Shown one piece after another: positions 6,077 to 11,260 of a stretch of 11,260 bases of DNA (the stretch's first letter is position 1; every line of letters starts with the position of its first letter). Location: positions 1-11,260 of the forward strand of contig CAMHMG010000092.1 in NCBI GenBank assembly GCA_946186175.1, given 5' to 3'. The DNA is from an uncultured Clostridia bacterium (GTDB lineage: Bacteria; Bacillota; Clostridia; Lachnospirales; Lachnospiraceae). The notes beneath the pieces were generated by a model. It did not search any database. It was not told where the DNA came from and saw only the letters and a list, made by a program, of their open reading frames with translations. A program made the translations under genes and the position numbers.

Positions 6077-6865
6077 ATGAAAGAACGATACAAACATTTA
6101 TACACAAAGACAACCAGAAAAAAACGTAATAATTCAGGCAAGGATAAGAGAGTGAAATTCACAAAGAAGCAACAAGTTCTAGCCCGTCTTTTGATGGGAA
6201 CGCTGTTGATATTTGTGGGTATTGTTTTTGCTGGTTCGGTACTACGTTTCCTTAAAGATGTTTTGAGAGGCAACGATGCTGGACTTAAGAATCAGAAGAC
6301 AGTTATAGAGGTGCCTCCGCTGATCGGTGTTGCAGATCGTTTTCAGGATCTTCCTATCACAGAGGATTATCTTTCTATTAATGAGTATTCACGACCCGGA
6401 ATAGTTTTGTCATCAAATCCTGAATACATAGTGATACATTATACAGCCAATCCCGGTTCGGGAGCAAAACAAAACAGGGATTATTTTGAGGGTCTCAAGG
6501 ATAGTCATATCACATATGCCAGCGCACAATTTGTGATTGGTCTTGAAGGAGAGATCGAGCAATGCGTGCCATGTAATGAGATAGCTTATTGCTCTAACAG
6601 CTTTAATGATAAATGTATTTCTATTGAGATGTGTCATCCTGATGAGGGAGGCAACTTCAATGATGCAACCTATAATAATTGTGTGTATCTTGTTGCACAT
6701 CTTATGAATTACTATCATATGGACATGGATCATTTAATAAGGCATTATGATGTTACAGGAAAGAATTGTCCTAAATATTTTGTTGAACATCCGGACAGAT
6801 GGGATGTTTTTAAGGATTATGTAAGGCAGTACAGGGAGAAATACAAAGAAACAGAAAATGAGTGA
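6077..6865 (+). CDS. Membrane-anchored N-acetylmuramoyl-L-alanine amidase (Amidase_2/PGRP fold)
   Basis: Predicted zinc-dependent amidase that cuts the bond between N-acetylmuramic acid and L-alanine in peptidoglycan. Residues 1-37 are strongly basic (many Lys/Arg), followed by one hydrophobic segment at about 38-56. It is therefore probably a type II membrane protein with its catalytic domain outside, held by an uncleaved anchor. The Amidase_2 domain covers about 115-250. The three zinc ligands are readable: His121 in IVIHYT, His223 in IRHYDVTG, and Cys231 in GKNCP. SIEMCHP (182-188) and the FVIGLEGEI strand also fit. No SH3, LysM or choline-binding repeats are present. Length is 262. The ATG at 6077 has a poor ribosome binding site; an in-frame GTG at 6152 after AAGG would still keep the anchor. 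It is transcribed alone, ending at the terminator at 6917-6947. Confidence 0.85.
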   Translation: MKERYKHLYTKTTRKKRNNSGKDKRVKFTKKQQVLARLLMGTLLIFVGIVFAGSVLRFLKDVLRGNDAGLKNQKTVIEVPPLIGVADRFQDLPITEDYLSINEYSRPGIVLSSNPEYIVIHYTANPGSGAKQNRDYFEGLKDSHITYASAQFVIGLEGEIEQCVPCNEIAYCSNSFNDKCISIEMCHPDEGGNFNDATYNNCVYLVAHLMNYYHMDMDHLIRHYDVTGKNCPKYFVEHPDRWDVFKDYVRQYREKYKETENE

Positions 6866-6916
6866 TTAATAAATACTTCTCTTAATGTAATATAACTTCT
6901 GAAGATGATAATAATT

Positions 6917-6947
6917 AAGGGATGCCATAGATATTATGGCATCCCTT
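6917..6947. terminator. Bidirectional intrinsic terminator between convergent genes
   Basis: AAGGGATGCCATA pairs perfectly with TATGGCATCCCTT (13 bp, loop GATAT). On the plus strand the stem runs into TTTACTATAT, and on the minus strand into AATTATTAT. It separates the amidase gene from the Ig-like gene, which is read toward it, so one hairpin probably serves both. Confidence 0.8.
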
Positions 6948-6974
6948 TACTATATAGATATTCTAAATAATATA

Positions 6975-7316
6975 TTACAACCTGAACTTGACCTGTACAG
7001 GCTCACGAAGCGACTGACCGCCGCGGGATTTTACCTTAGTGGTGATGTGCAGATAATAATCCGTATCCTGTGCATAAGGCTCTAATGGCTCTAACTCTAT
7101 CTCCATATTTTCATCGTCATATTTAAACTTTGCTGCCATTTTAGCTCCGGTTTCACTTTCAACATACAGATTATCCGAATTGATAGTGGAAGGATCAAGG
7201 GCTGTAGTGAAACGACATCTCCACACAAAATTACCGGTCTTGAAACTTAAGTTCTGTTTGACTCTGTTCTCATAGCCTTTGGGTACATCTTCTATTTCAA
7301 TGAATTTCTTTGCCAT
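6975..7316 (-). CDS. Small stand-alone Ig-like (Big_5-like) domain protein
   Basis: A 113-residue protein that looks like a single bacterial Ig-like domain of the kind seen in multi-domain surface proteins. It has a beta-strand rich layout with F-T-T-A-L-D-P-S-T-I-N at about 36-46, then DNLYVES-x-TG, a run of hydrophobic strands, and PLEPYAQDTDYYLHIT near 77-92 before a closing PVQVKF strand. There is no signal peptide, anchor or catalytic motif, and the N-terminus (MAKKFIEIEDVPKGY) is soluble. It should therefore be cytoplasmic, which is unusual for this fold. AAGGAGG ends 10 nt before the ATG at 7316, so it is well translated. It lies downstream of iorAB on the same strand, about 200 bp away with hairpins and possible promoters between. 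Function unknown. Confidence 0.7.
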   Translation of the reverse strand: MAKKFIEIEDVPKGYENRVKQNLSFKTGNFVWRCRFTTALDPSTINSDNLYVESETGAKMAAKFKYDDENMEIELEPLEPYAQDTDYYLHITTKVKSRGGQSLREPVQVKFRL

Positions 7317-7366
7317 GTTCGTGAAACCTCCTTGTCTTATTGCAATGTAACTTAGAAATTGGTAGA

Positions 7367-7384
7367 TAGAAACTATTATATCAT
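7367..7384. repeat. 18-bp direct repeat, copy 1
   Basis: TAGAAACTATTATATCAT, identical to the copy at 7460-7477. On the minus strand it contains TATAAT (7376-7381), 60-65 bp upstream of the Ig-like start codon. This could be a -10 box, but no good -35 stands at 16-18 bp; a TTGACA only 3 bp upstream of it is wrongly spaced. Confidence 0.7.
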
Positions 7385-7428
7385 GTCAACTAAATACGCA
7401 TTTCATGCTCATTAAGGTGCCAGATATA

Positions 7429-7467
7429 AGTTCTACTAAGGTTCGCTTTGCTCACCAAGTAGAAACT
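7429..7467 (-). promoter_or_regulatory. Long imperfect hairpin with a GA-paired tip, between iorB and the Ig-like gene
   Basis: Read on the minus strand, AGTT...AACT and CTACT/AGTAG form the lower stem and GGT/ACC the upper stem. Then GA faces GA, and the tip is GC-AAA-GC (tip at 7440-7456). The lower arm overlaps the second copy of the 18-bp repeat. No U tract follows. It may be a processing or stability element, a weak terminator, or a copy of a dispersed palindromic repeat. Confidence 0.5.
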
Positions 7468-7477
7468 ATTATATCAT
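7460..7477. repeat. 18-bp direct repeat, copy 2
   Basis: Same 18 bp as at 7367-7384, 93 bp away. Here the minus-strand TATAAT (7469-7474) has ATGGCA 18 bp upstream as a fair -35, so this copy could be a real promoter for the Ig-like gene. A transcript from it would begin inside the hairpin at 7429-7467. Confidence 0.7.
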
Positions 7478-7488
7478 AAGTTTTGTGA

Positions 7489-7508
7489 TTGTGCCATCCC
7501 TGGCACAA
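7489..7508 (-). terminator. Hairpin downstream of iorB
   Basis: TTGTGCCA and TGGCACAA form an 8-bp perfect stem with a four-base loop, 16 nt past the iorB stop codon. In the direction of iorB transcription the T run precedes the stem rather than following it, so it is not a standard intrinsic terminator. It may protect the 3' end or cause partial termination. Confidence 0.4.
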
Positions 7509-7524
7509 AAAACACAATTTTATT

Positions 7525-8100
7525 TTACTTGTATTCCAGTCCTACTAAAAATGCTTTTTGATTAATCTCTATTGTCTTAGGAGGAACAGTATTCTCAATG
7601 ACCTTAAGCCAGTCTTCCTTGGCAAAATCCATATGCTGAGCTGCAAGCCCTAAGATGATGTTGTTAAATACTCTTGCATTTCCAAGCTTGATAGCCTCTG
7701 CTGAAGCATCAATTGAATATACTTTGTAAGTCTTAGAAAGATTCTCAATGATGTTCTCAGGATACTCGGCTGCTCCGGTCACAACGGTAATAGGATCCAT
7801 TCTCTGGTCGTTGATTATAAGTGCTCCGTCAGGCTTAAGGTAATGTGCATAACGAAGTGCTTCAAGACGCTCAAATGCGATAAGAACATCTGCCTGTCCT
7901 TCTTCTACGATAGGCTCGCTTACTTTCTCACCATAGCGCACAAATGTTACAACGGAACCGCCGCGTTGAGCCATTCCGTGAACCTCTGATAATTTAACAT
8001 CATATCCTGCGGTAAGGATTATACCGCCAAGAATTCGGCTGGTGAGCAGAGTTCCCTGTCCGCCTACACCGACTATCATAATATTCTTTGTTTCACTCAT
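7525..8100 (-). CDS. iorB: Indolepyruvate:ferredoxin oxidoreductase, beta subunit
   Basis: Small subunit (191 residues) of the cytoplasmic, oxygen-sensitive enzyme that converts aryl pyruvates such as indolepyruvate plus CoA into aryl-acetyl-CoA and CO2, reducing ferredoxin. It corresponds to the gamma domain of 2-oxoacid:ferredoxin oxidoreductases. The N-terminal GVGGQGTLLTSRILG (residues 11-25) is the family signature, and HGMAQRGGSVVTFVRYG follows. There is no cofactor motif of its own, as expected. The start is the ATG at 8100 and not the TTG one codon upstream: GGAGGG at 8108-8113 lies 7 nt before it and abuts the stop codon of iorA. The 13-nt gap means the two subunits are co-translated from one mRNA. 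Confidence 0.93.
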   Translation of the reverse strand: MSETKNIMIVGVGGQGTLLTSRILGGIILTAGYDVKLSEVHGMAQRGGSVVTFVRYGEKVSEPIVEEGQADVLIAFERLEALRYAHYLKPDGALIINDQRMDPITVVTGAAEYPENIIENLSKTYKVYSIDASAEAIKLGNARVFNNIILGLAAQHMDFAKEDWLKVIENTVPPKTIEINQKAFLVGLEYK

Positions 8101-8113
8101 CAATATACCCTCC

Positions 8114-9886
8114 CTATTTCTCTACAGTCTCAATGGCATCGAACGGACATAAGTTCTTGCAAAGACCACAGCCGTTACACATTGTCGGGTCAATTGAGAT
8201 TGTGCCGTCTTCATTCTTAGTAAGTGCAGGGCAGCCAGGCTTTAAGCACATACCGCACTTCTTACATTTCTCCGGAACGGGTACACATTTATTAGGGAAG
8301 TGAACTTCCTTAAGAAGAGCACATGGAGACTTGGTGATGATGACAGATACCGCATCTCTTGCAACTTCTTCCTTGATCACTTCTTCTAACTTCTTGATAT
8401 CAAAGGCGTTGACTTCCTGAACATGCTCAATTCCAAGAGACTTGCAAAGTCCCATGATGTTGATGGCAGGAACTACTTTGCCCTGTAATGTCTTTCCTGT
8501 AGCTGCATGATCCTGATGTCCGGTCATACCTGTGGTTGAGTTATCGAGAATAATAACTGTTCCTGTACCCTGATTATAGACCATGTTCATTAATGAGTTA
8601 ACACCTGTATGCATAAATGTTGAATCACCGATTACGGCAACCCAGTTCTTGATATAATCCTTGCCCTTGGCCATCTCCATACCGTGAAGTGATGAGATGG
8701 AAGCGCCCATACAGATGGTTGTGTCAACAACAGAAAGGGGAGCTACTGCTCCAAGTGTATAACATCCGATATCACCGGCAGCATGTATCTTCAATTTATT
8801 AAGTACAGTATATACGCTTCTGTGAGGACAGCCCGGGCAAAGAAGAGGAGGTCTTGCAGGAACATCAGCAGGCTTGTTGATGTTAAGCTCTTCTTTGAGT
8901 ACTGTCTTGCGAAGAAGATTAGCACTGTATTCACCCTGGAGAGTAAATGCTTCCTTACCGATACACTTAATTCCCATAGCCTTAACCTGTTCTTCGATAA
9001 CAGGCTCTAATTCTTCAAAGATGTACAGTGTTTCAACTTTAGAAGCGAACTCTTCGATAAGCTTCTTGGGAAGCGGATGAACAAGTCCAAGCTTAAGCAC
9101 TGAAGCTGTAGGACATGCCTCTTTAACATATGTATAAGGGATTCCGCTTGTGATGAATCCTATCTTAGTATCATTTATCTCCATGCGATTAAGAGGAATA
9201 TCCTTAGAAAATCCTTCTTCGGCAACCTTTAATGTATTGGCATCCTCTGCCATATCTTTGATACGTTTCTCAACAACGAGATGACGCTTGATGGCATTAC
9301 CCGGCATCATAACATTCTTGCCGATGTTGCGCTCGTAAGGCTTGTCATCAGGAACAATCCTGTCCTCCAAAGTAACTAAACCTTGTGAGTGTGCAAGTCT
9401 TGTGGTTGTACGCAGTACAATAGGTGTATCATATTTCTCTGAGAGATCAAATGCTAACTTCATGAAGTCTTTTGCTTCCTGAGAGTCTGACGGCTCTAAA
9501 ACCGGAACCTGCGCTGCACGGCATATCTGTCTTGTATCCTGCTCGTTCTGTGAGCTGTACATTCCGGGATCGTCGGCAACCACTGCAACGAGACCGCCAT
9601 TCGAACCGATATAAGACACAGTATACATTGGGTCTGCAGCAACGTTGAAACCGACGTGTTTCATAGATGCCATAGAACGAACTCCGCTTATGGATGCACC
9701 GATAGCAACCTCCATGGCAACCTTCTCGTTAGGAGCCCACTCACAGTAGACTTCCGGATATTTTACTAGATTCTCACTGATTTCTGTACTTGGTGTGCCG
9801 GGATAAGCAGAAGATACCTTGACTCCTGCTTCATAGGCACCGCGGGCTATCGCCTCGTTACCAAGCATAACTTTCTTCTCACTCAT
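8114..9886 (-). CDS. iorA: Indolepyruvate:ferredoxin oxidoreductase, alpha subunit
   Basis: Large catalytic subunit (590 residues), full length for the family. The N-terminal half has the pyrimidine-binding domain (SAYPGTPSTEI at 26-36; EWAPNEKVAMEVAIGAS at 49-65) and the transketolase C-like domain (about 240-330). The thiamine diphosphate domain follows, with LLCPGCPHR at 348-356, GDIGCYTLG, the GDSTFMHTG motif at 420-428 and LDN at 447-449. The C-terminus is a two-[4Fe-4S] ferredoxin module. Its first cluster has Cys541, 544, 547 and 552 and its second has Cys570, 573, 576 and 580, so both clusters are intact. It pairs with IorB to ferment Phe, Tyr and Trp after transamination, or runs in reverse for aryl-acetate assimilation. 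AGGAGG at 9895-9900, 8 nt before the ATG, sets the start. A strong promoter lies about 160 bp upstream, with a structured leader between. Confidence 0.95.
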   Translation of the reverse strand: MSEKKVMLGNEAIARGAYEAGVKVSSAYPGTPSTEISENLVKYPEVYCEWAPNEKVAMEVAIGASISGVRSMASMKHVGFNVAADPMYTVSYIGSNGGLVAVVADDPGMYSSQNEQDTRQICRAAQVPVLEPSDSQEAKDFMKLAFDLSEKYDTPIVLRTTTRLAHSQGLVTLEDRIVPDDKPYERNIGKNVMMPGNAIKRHLVVEKRIKDMAEDANTLKVAEEGFSKDIPLNRMEINDTKIGFITSGIPYTYVKEACPTASVLKLGLVHPLPKKLIEEFASKVETLYIFEELEPVIEEQVKAMGIKCIGKEAFTLQGEYSANLLRKTVLKEELNINKPADVPARPPLLCPGCPHRSVYTVLNKLKIHAAGDIGCYTLGAVAPLSVVDTTICMGASISSLHGMEMAKGKDYIKNWVAVIGDSTFMHTGVNSLMNMVYNQGTGTVIILDNSTTGMTGHQDHAATGKTLQGKVVPAINIMGLCKSLGIEHVQEVNAFDIKKLEEVIKEEVARDAVSVIITKSPCALLKEVHFPNKCVPVPEKCKKCGMCLKPGCPALTKNEDGTISIDPTMCNGCGLCKNLCPFDAIETVEK

Positions 9887-9922
9887 GAAAGTTTCCTCCT
9901 GTATGTTACTTATTTATAGGCG

Positions 9923-10005
9923 TTTGCAAAACTCAATAACAGCTTGTATGCATTGAAACTATATAATGTACACAACAAAAATGAGTTTAACTTAAGTTTC
10001 GCAAA
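9923..10005 (-). ncRNA. Candidate structured 5' leader of iorAB mRNA
   Basis: The untranslated leader contains nested complementary segments. TTTGC and GCAAA (9923-9927 with 10001-10005) form the outer stem. AAACTCA and TGAGTTT (9929-9935 with 9982-9988) form the next, 7-bp stem. Within them is an 11-bp hairpin (9944-9954 with 9965-9975: nine Watson-Crick pairs, one G-U and one mismatch, 10-nt loop). Between the outer and second stems lies the palindrome AACTTAAGTT (9989-9998), which could also be a protein site. The arrangement resembles a small junctioned RNA but matches no riboswitch or T-box motif known to me; the T-box GGTGG signature and a terminator are absent. Confidence 0.4.
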
Positions 10006-10047
10006 TAACATATCTTCTTCTTAGTAAGTGAAGAGATAAACATTATT

Positions 10048-10076
10048 ATTATAACGGAAATGAGAAGATTTGTCAT
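10048..10076 (-). promoter_or_regulatory. Promoter of iorAB
   Basis: Minus strand: -35 ATGACA (10071-10076, five of six consensus), 17-bp spacer, perfect -10 TATAAT (10048-10053). Transcription would begin near 10041, giving an untranslated leader of about 155 nt before iorA. Confidence 0.7.
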
Positions 10077-10300
10077 TAACGAAATTATGTTAATATTTTA
10101 TAATTACTATTTTGACAGAAGATCTGCCCAAAACATTTCATGGATTTTACTGGGCTTATGTTGCACGTTTCTAGCGGTTTAAAGAATTACACCCAAAAGG
10201 CAAATTGGTGACAAATGTCATCTATACATAAACTCTACAATATGATACTTTTTTTAATGTGTGGAAAATACATAAATCACAACACAAGGAGAAACCATCC
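10077..10300. other. Divergent spacer upstream of the membrane-protein gene
   Basis: No gene is seen. It holds a short inverted repeat TGACA-AA-TGTCA (10209-10220), a TATGAT (10241-10246) that could be a -10 box for the gene at 10301 but lacks a good -35, and a T run at 10249-10255. A weak stem GCCCA/TGGGC lies at about 10127-10156. Together with the iorA leader it makes a gene-free stretch of about 400 bp. Confidence 0.35.
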
Positions 10301-11203
10301 ATGAATAAAGAAGCAGAAAAGAACGTCTGGAATGAGGGTGATGCCCCAATCTGGAATCTTGAAACATATGAAACACCAATTTCTAAAAACAATAATGATC
10401 CCCCAAAAAGAAAAAATAATTATTTGCGTATAACACTTATTGCTGTAACGATGTTTATAGTATTGCTTTTGGTTGTTACAGTGTTGGCATTTAAGATGCA
10501 ACTGCCAAGAAGGATTGCGTTGTGGAATCCTTCGGAAGAAACAATACGCCAGGATGTAAGTGCTTATCTGGAAGAAAGGTATGATGAGAAGTTCGTCATA
10601 ACCAATATCCTCTTTCCAAACTTTAATTATGCAAGTTATATCATAACTGCATATCCGGAAGGAAAGCCGCAAAAATCAGATTATAAGATAACGATACACG
10701 GCTGGGAGAATAAAGGTCTGATTGATTATTATGATAATTATCCTGTGGTAAAGATAAAACCAGAACTTAAAGAGTATATATCTAATATAGTTGATAAATT
10801 CTTTGTTGATAATAGAGTATATGTACAAAATTTTCATCAGGAATGGATTAGGAAGAATATGGATAAAAATTATTCGTTTGATATGTTTCTGAATGATATA
10901 GAAGGGGAATGGCATAGCGCCGGATGGTATCATATATGTATTCCATACAAAGATCAAAATGATAAAGAGTTATTAAGAAGAATTAATGAGATGATGGAAT
11001 GTATAGCAGAAAGTAATTTAAGTGGTTTCTTTTATGTGGATATAATTTATAAAAATTATGAATTACTTTCGGATGATTATGCTCATCTTGAACTTGGGGA
11101 GTACGAAAGAGATTTTGTTGATTATGACTATTATATAGATAGATACGGAAATTATGACACATTTGATGAAGAAACGGAGGTAAGAACACATGGCACTAAG
11201 TAA
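10301..11203 (+). CDS. Unrecognised single-pass membrane protein
   Basis: I do not recognise a family. The 300-residue protein has a hydrophilic N-terminus of about 40 residues with a Trp-rich start (VWNEGDAPIWNLETYETPI) and a basic Pro/Lys/Asn stretch. One transmembrane helix lies at about 42-65, and an extracellular region of about 235 residues follows. By the positive-inside rule the N-terminus is cytoplasmic. The outer region looks like a mixed alpha/beta globular domain, rich in Tyr, Asp and Glu, and ends in an acidic, Tyr-rich tail (near 270-293). No signal peptidase site or lipobox is present. The ATG at 10301 is chosen because AAGGAG lies 9 nt before it; an upstream in-frame GTG at 10259 is rejected. 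It overlaps the next gene by 14 nt and carries that gene's ribosome binding site, so the two products probably work together. Confidence 0.75.
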   Translation: MNKEAEKNVWNEGDAPIWNLETYETPISKNNNDPPKRKNNYLRITLIAVTMFIVLLLVVTVLAFKMQLPRRIALWNPSEETIRQDVSAYLEERYDEKFVITNILFPNFNYASYIITAYPEGKPQKSDYKITIHGWENKGLIDYYDNYPVVKIKPELKEYISNIVDKFFVDNRVYVQNFHQEWIRKNMDKNYSFDMFLNDIEGEWHSAGWYHICIPYKDQNDKELLRRINEMMECIAESNLSGFFYVDIIYKNYELLSDDYAHLELGEYERDFVDYDYYIDRYGNYDTFDEETEVRTHGTK

Positions 11204-11260
11204 TTATCAATTGGTATTATTAGATAACTTAATTTATTTGGGGATATTTGAGGAGTTGAA
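11190..11260 (+). CDS. Start of an unidentified gene (partial, runs off the right edge)
   Basis: Twenty-three codons are visible, beginning MALSNYQLVLLDNLIYL, with a perfect GGAGG (11176-11180) 9 nt before the ATG. The frame stays open to the end of the window. The start is a soluble amphipathic stretch and not a signal peptide, so it is probably cytoplasmic or exported by a non-Sec route. Overlap of 14 nt with the membrane-protein gene indicates translational coupling. Too little is present to name a family. Confidence 0.65.
   Translation, partial: MALSNYQLVLLDNLIYLGIFEEL

Noticed and set aside
5983..6273. Minus-strand open frame of 96 codons over the amidase start
   Set aside because: It opposes a well-supported amidase frame, and no ribosome binding site or recognisable motif was found.
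7376..7392. TTGACA next to TATAAT on the minus strand as a promoter
   Set aside because: The boxes are only 3 bp apart, which cannot serve as a -35/-10 pair.
7367..7477. Possible CRISPR array from the repeated 18-bp box
   Set aside because: Only two copies, 75 bp apart edge to edge, shorter than usual CRISPR repeats, and no cas genes.
10277..10672. Minus-strand open frame of 131 codons
   Set aside because: It is antisense to the membrane-protein gene, rich in Ile, Tyr, Phe and Cys as expected for a shadow frame, and has no ribosome binding site.

Overview
The window looks like chromosomal DNA of a low-GC, Gram-positive anaerobe of the Clostridia, most likely Lachnospiraceae (Butyrivibrio/Roseburia/Eubacterium-like). 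The evidence is strong AGGAGG-type ribosome binding sites, AT-rich spacers with sigma-A type promoters, a cellobiose phosphorylase, a LoaP-type NusG paralogue, and an indolepyruvate:ferredoxin oxidoreductase of the anaerobic amino-acid-fermenting kind. The family assignment is inferred from gene content and not from a marker gene.

Left part, minus strand (1-2966): the start of a secreted protein runs off the left edge. Upstream of it lies a complete cellobiose phosphorylase gene (GH94) with its own promoter and a perfect 17-bp palindrome just downstream of the predicted transcription start. A tRNA-Pro gene with anticodon AGG follows, with a near-consensus promoter and its own intrinsic terminator.

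Centre, plus strand (3122-5711): three genes may form one unit. They are a small HD-domain phosphohydrolase of the (p)ppGpp-hydrolase type, an aldose 1-epimerase-like protein, and a NusG/LoaP-like transcription elongation factor that carries a second KOW-like domain at its C-terminus. A 14-bp perfect hairpin ends the block. The leader ahead of the HD gene has two compact hairpins. After a 365-bp spacer comes a membrane-anchored peptidoglycan amidase (6077-6865). It ends at a bidirectional terminator shared with the convergent genes to its right.

Right part, minus strand (6975-10076): a strong promoter and a long, apparently structured leader precede iorA and iorB, which make the two-subunit indolepyruvate:ferredoxin oxidoreductase. 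Downstream is a spacer with a duplicated 18-bp box, then a small cytoplasmic Ig-like protein.

Right end, plus strand (10301-11260): an unrecognised single-pass membrane protein overlaps by 14 nt the start of a gene that leaves the window. No CRISPR array, insertion sequence or phage gene was seen. The points of most interest are the double-KOW NusG paralogue, the iorA leader, the A34 tRNA-Pro, and the hairpins built around facing GA pairs.
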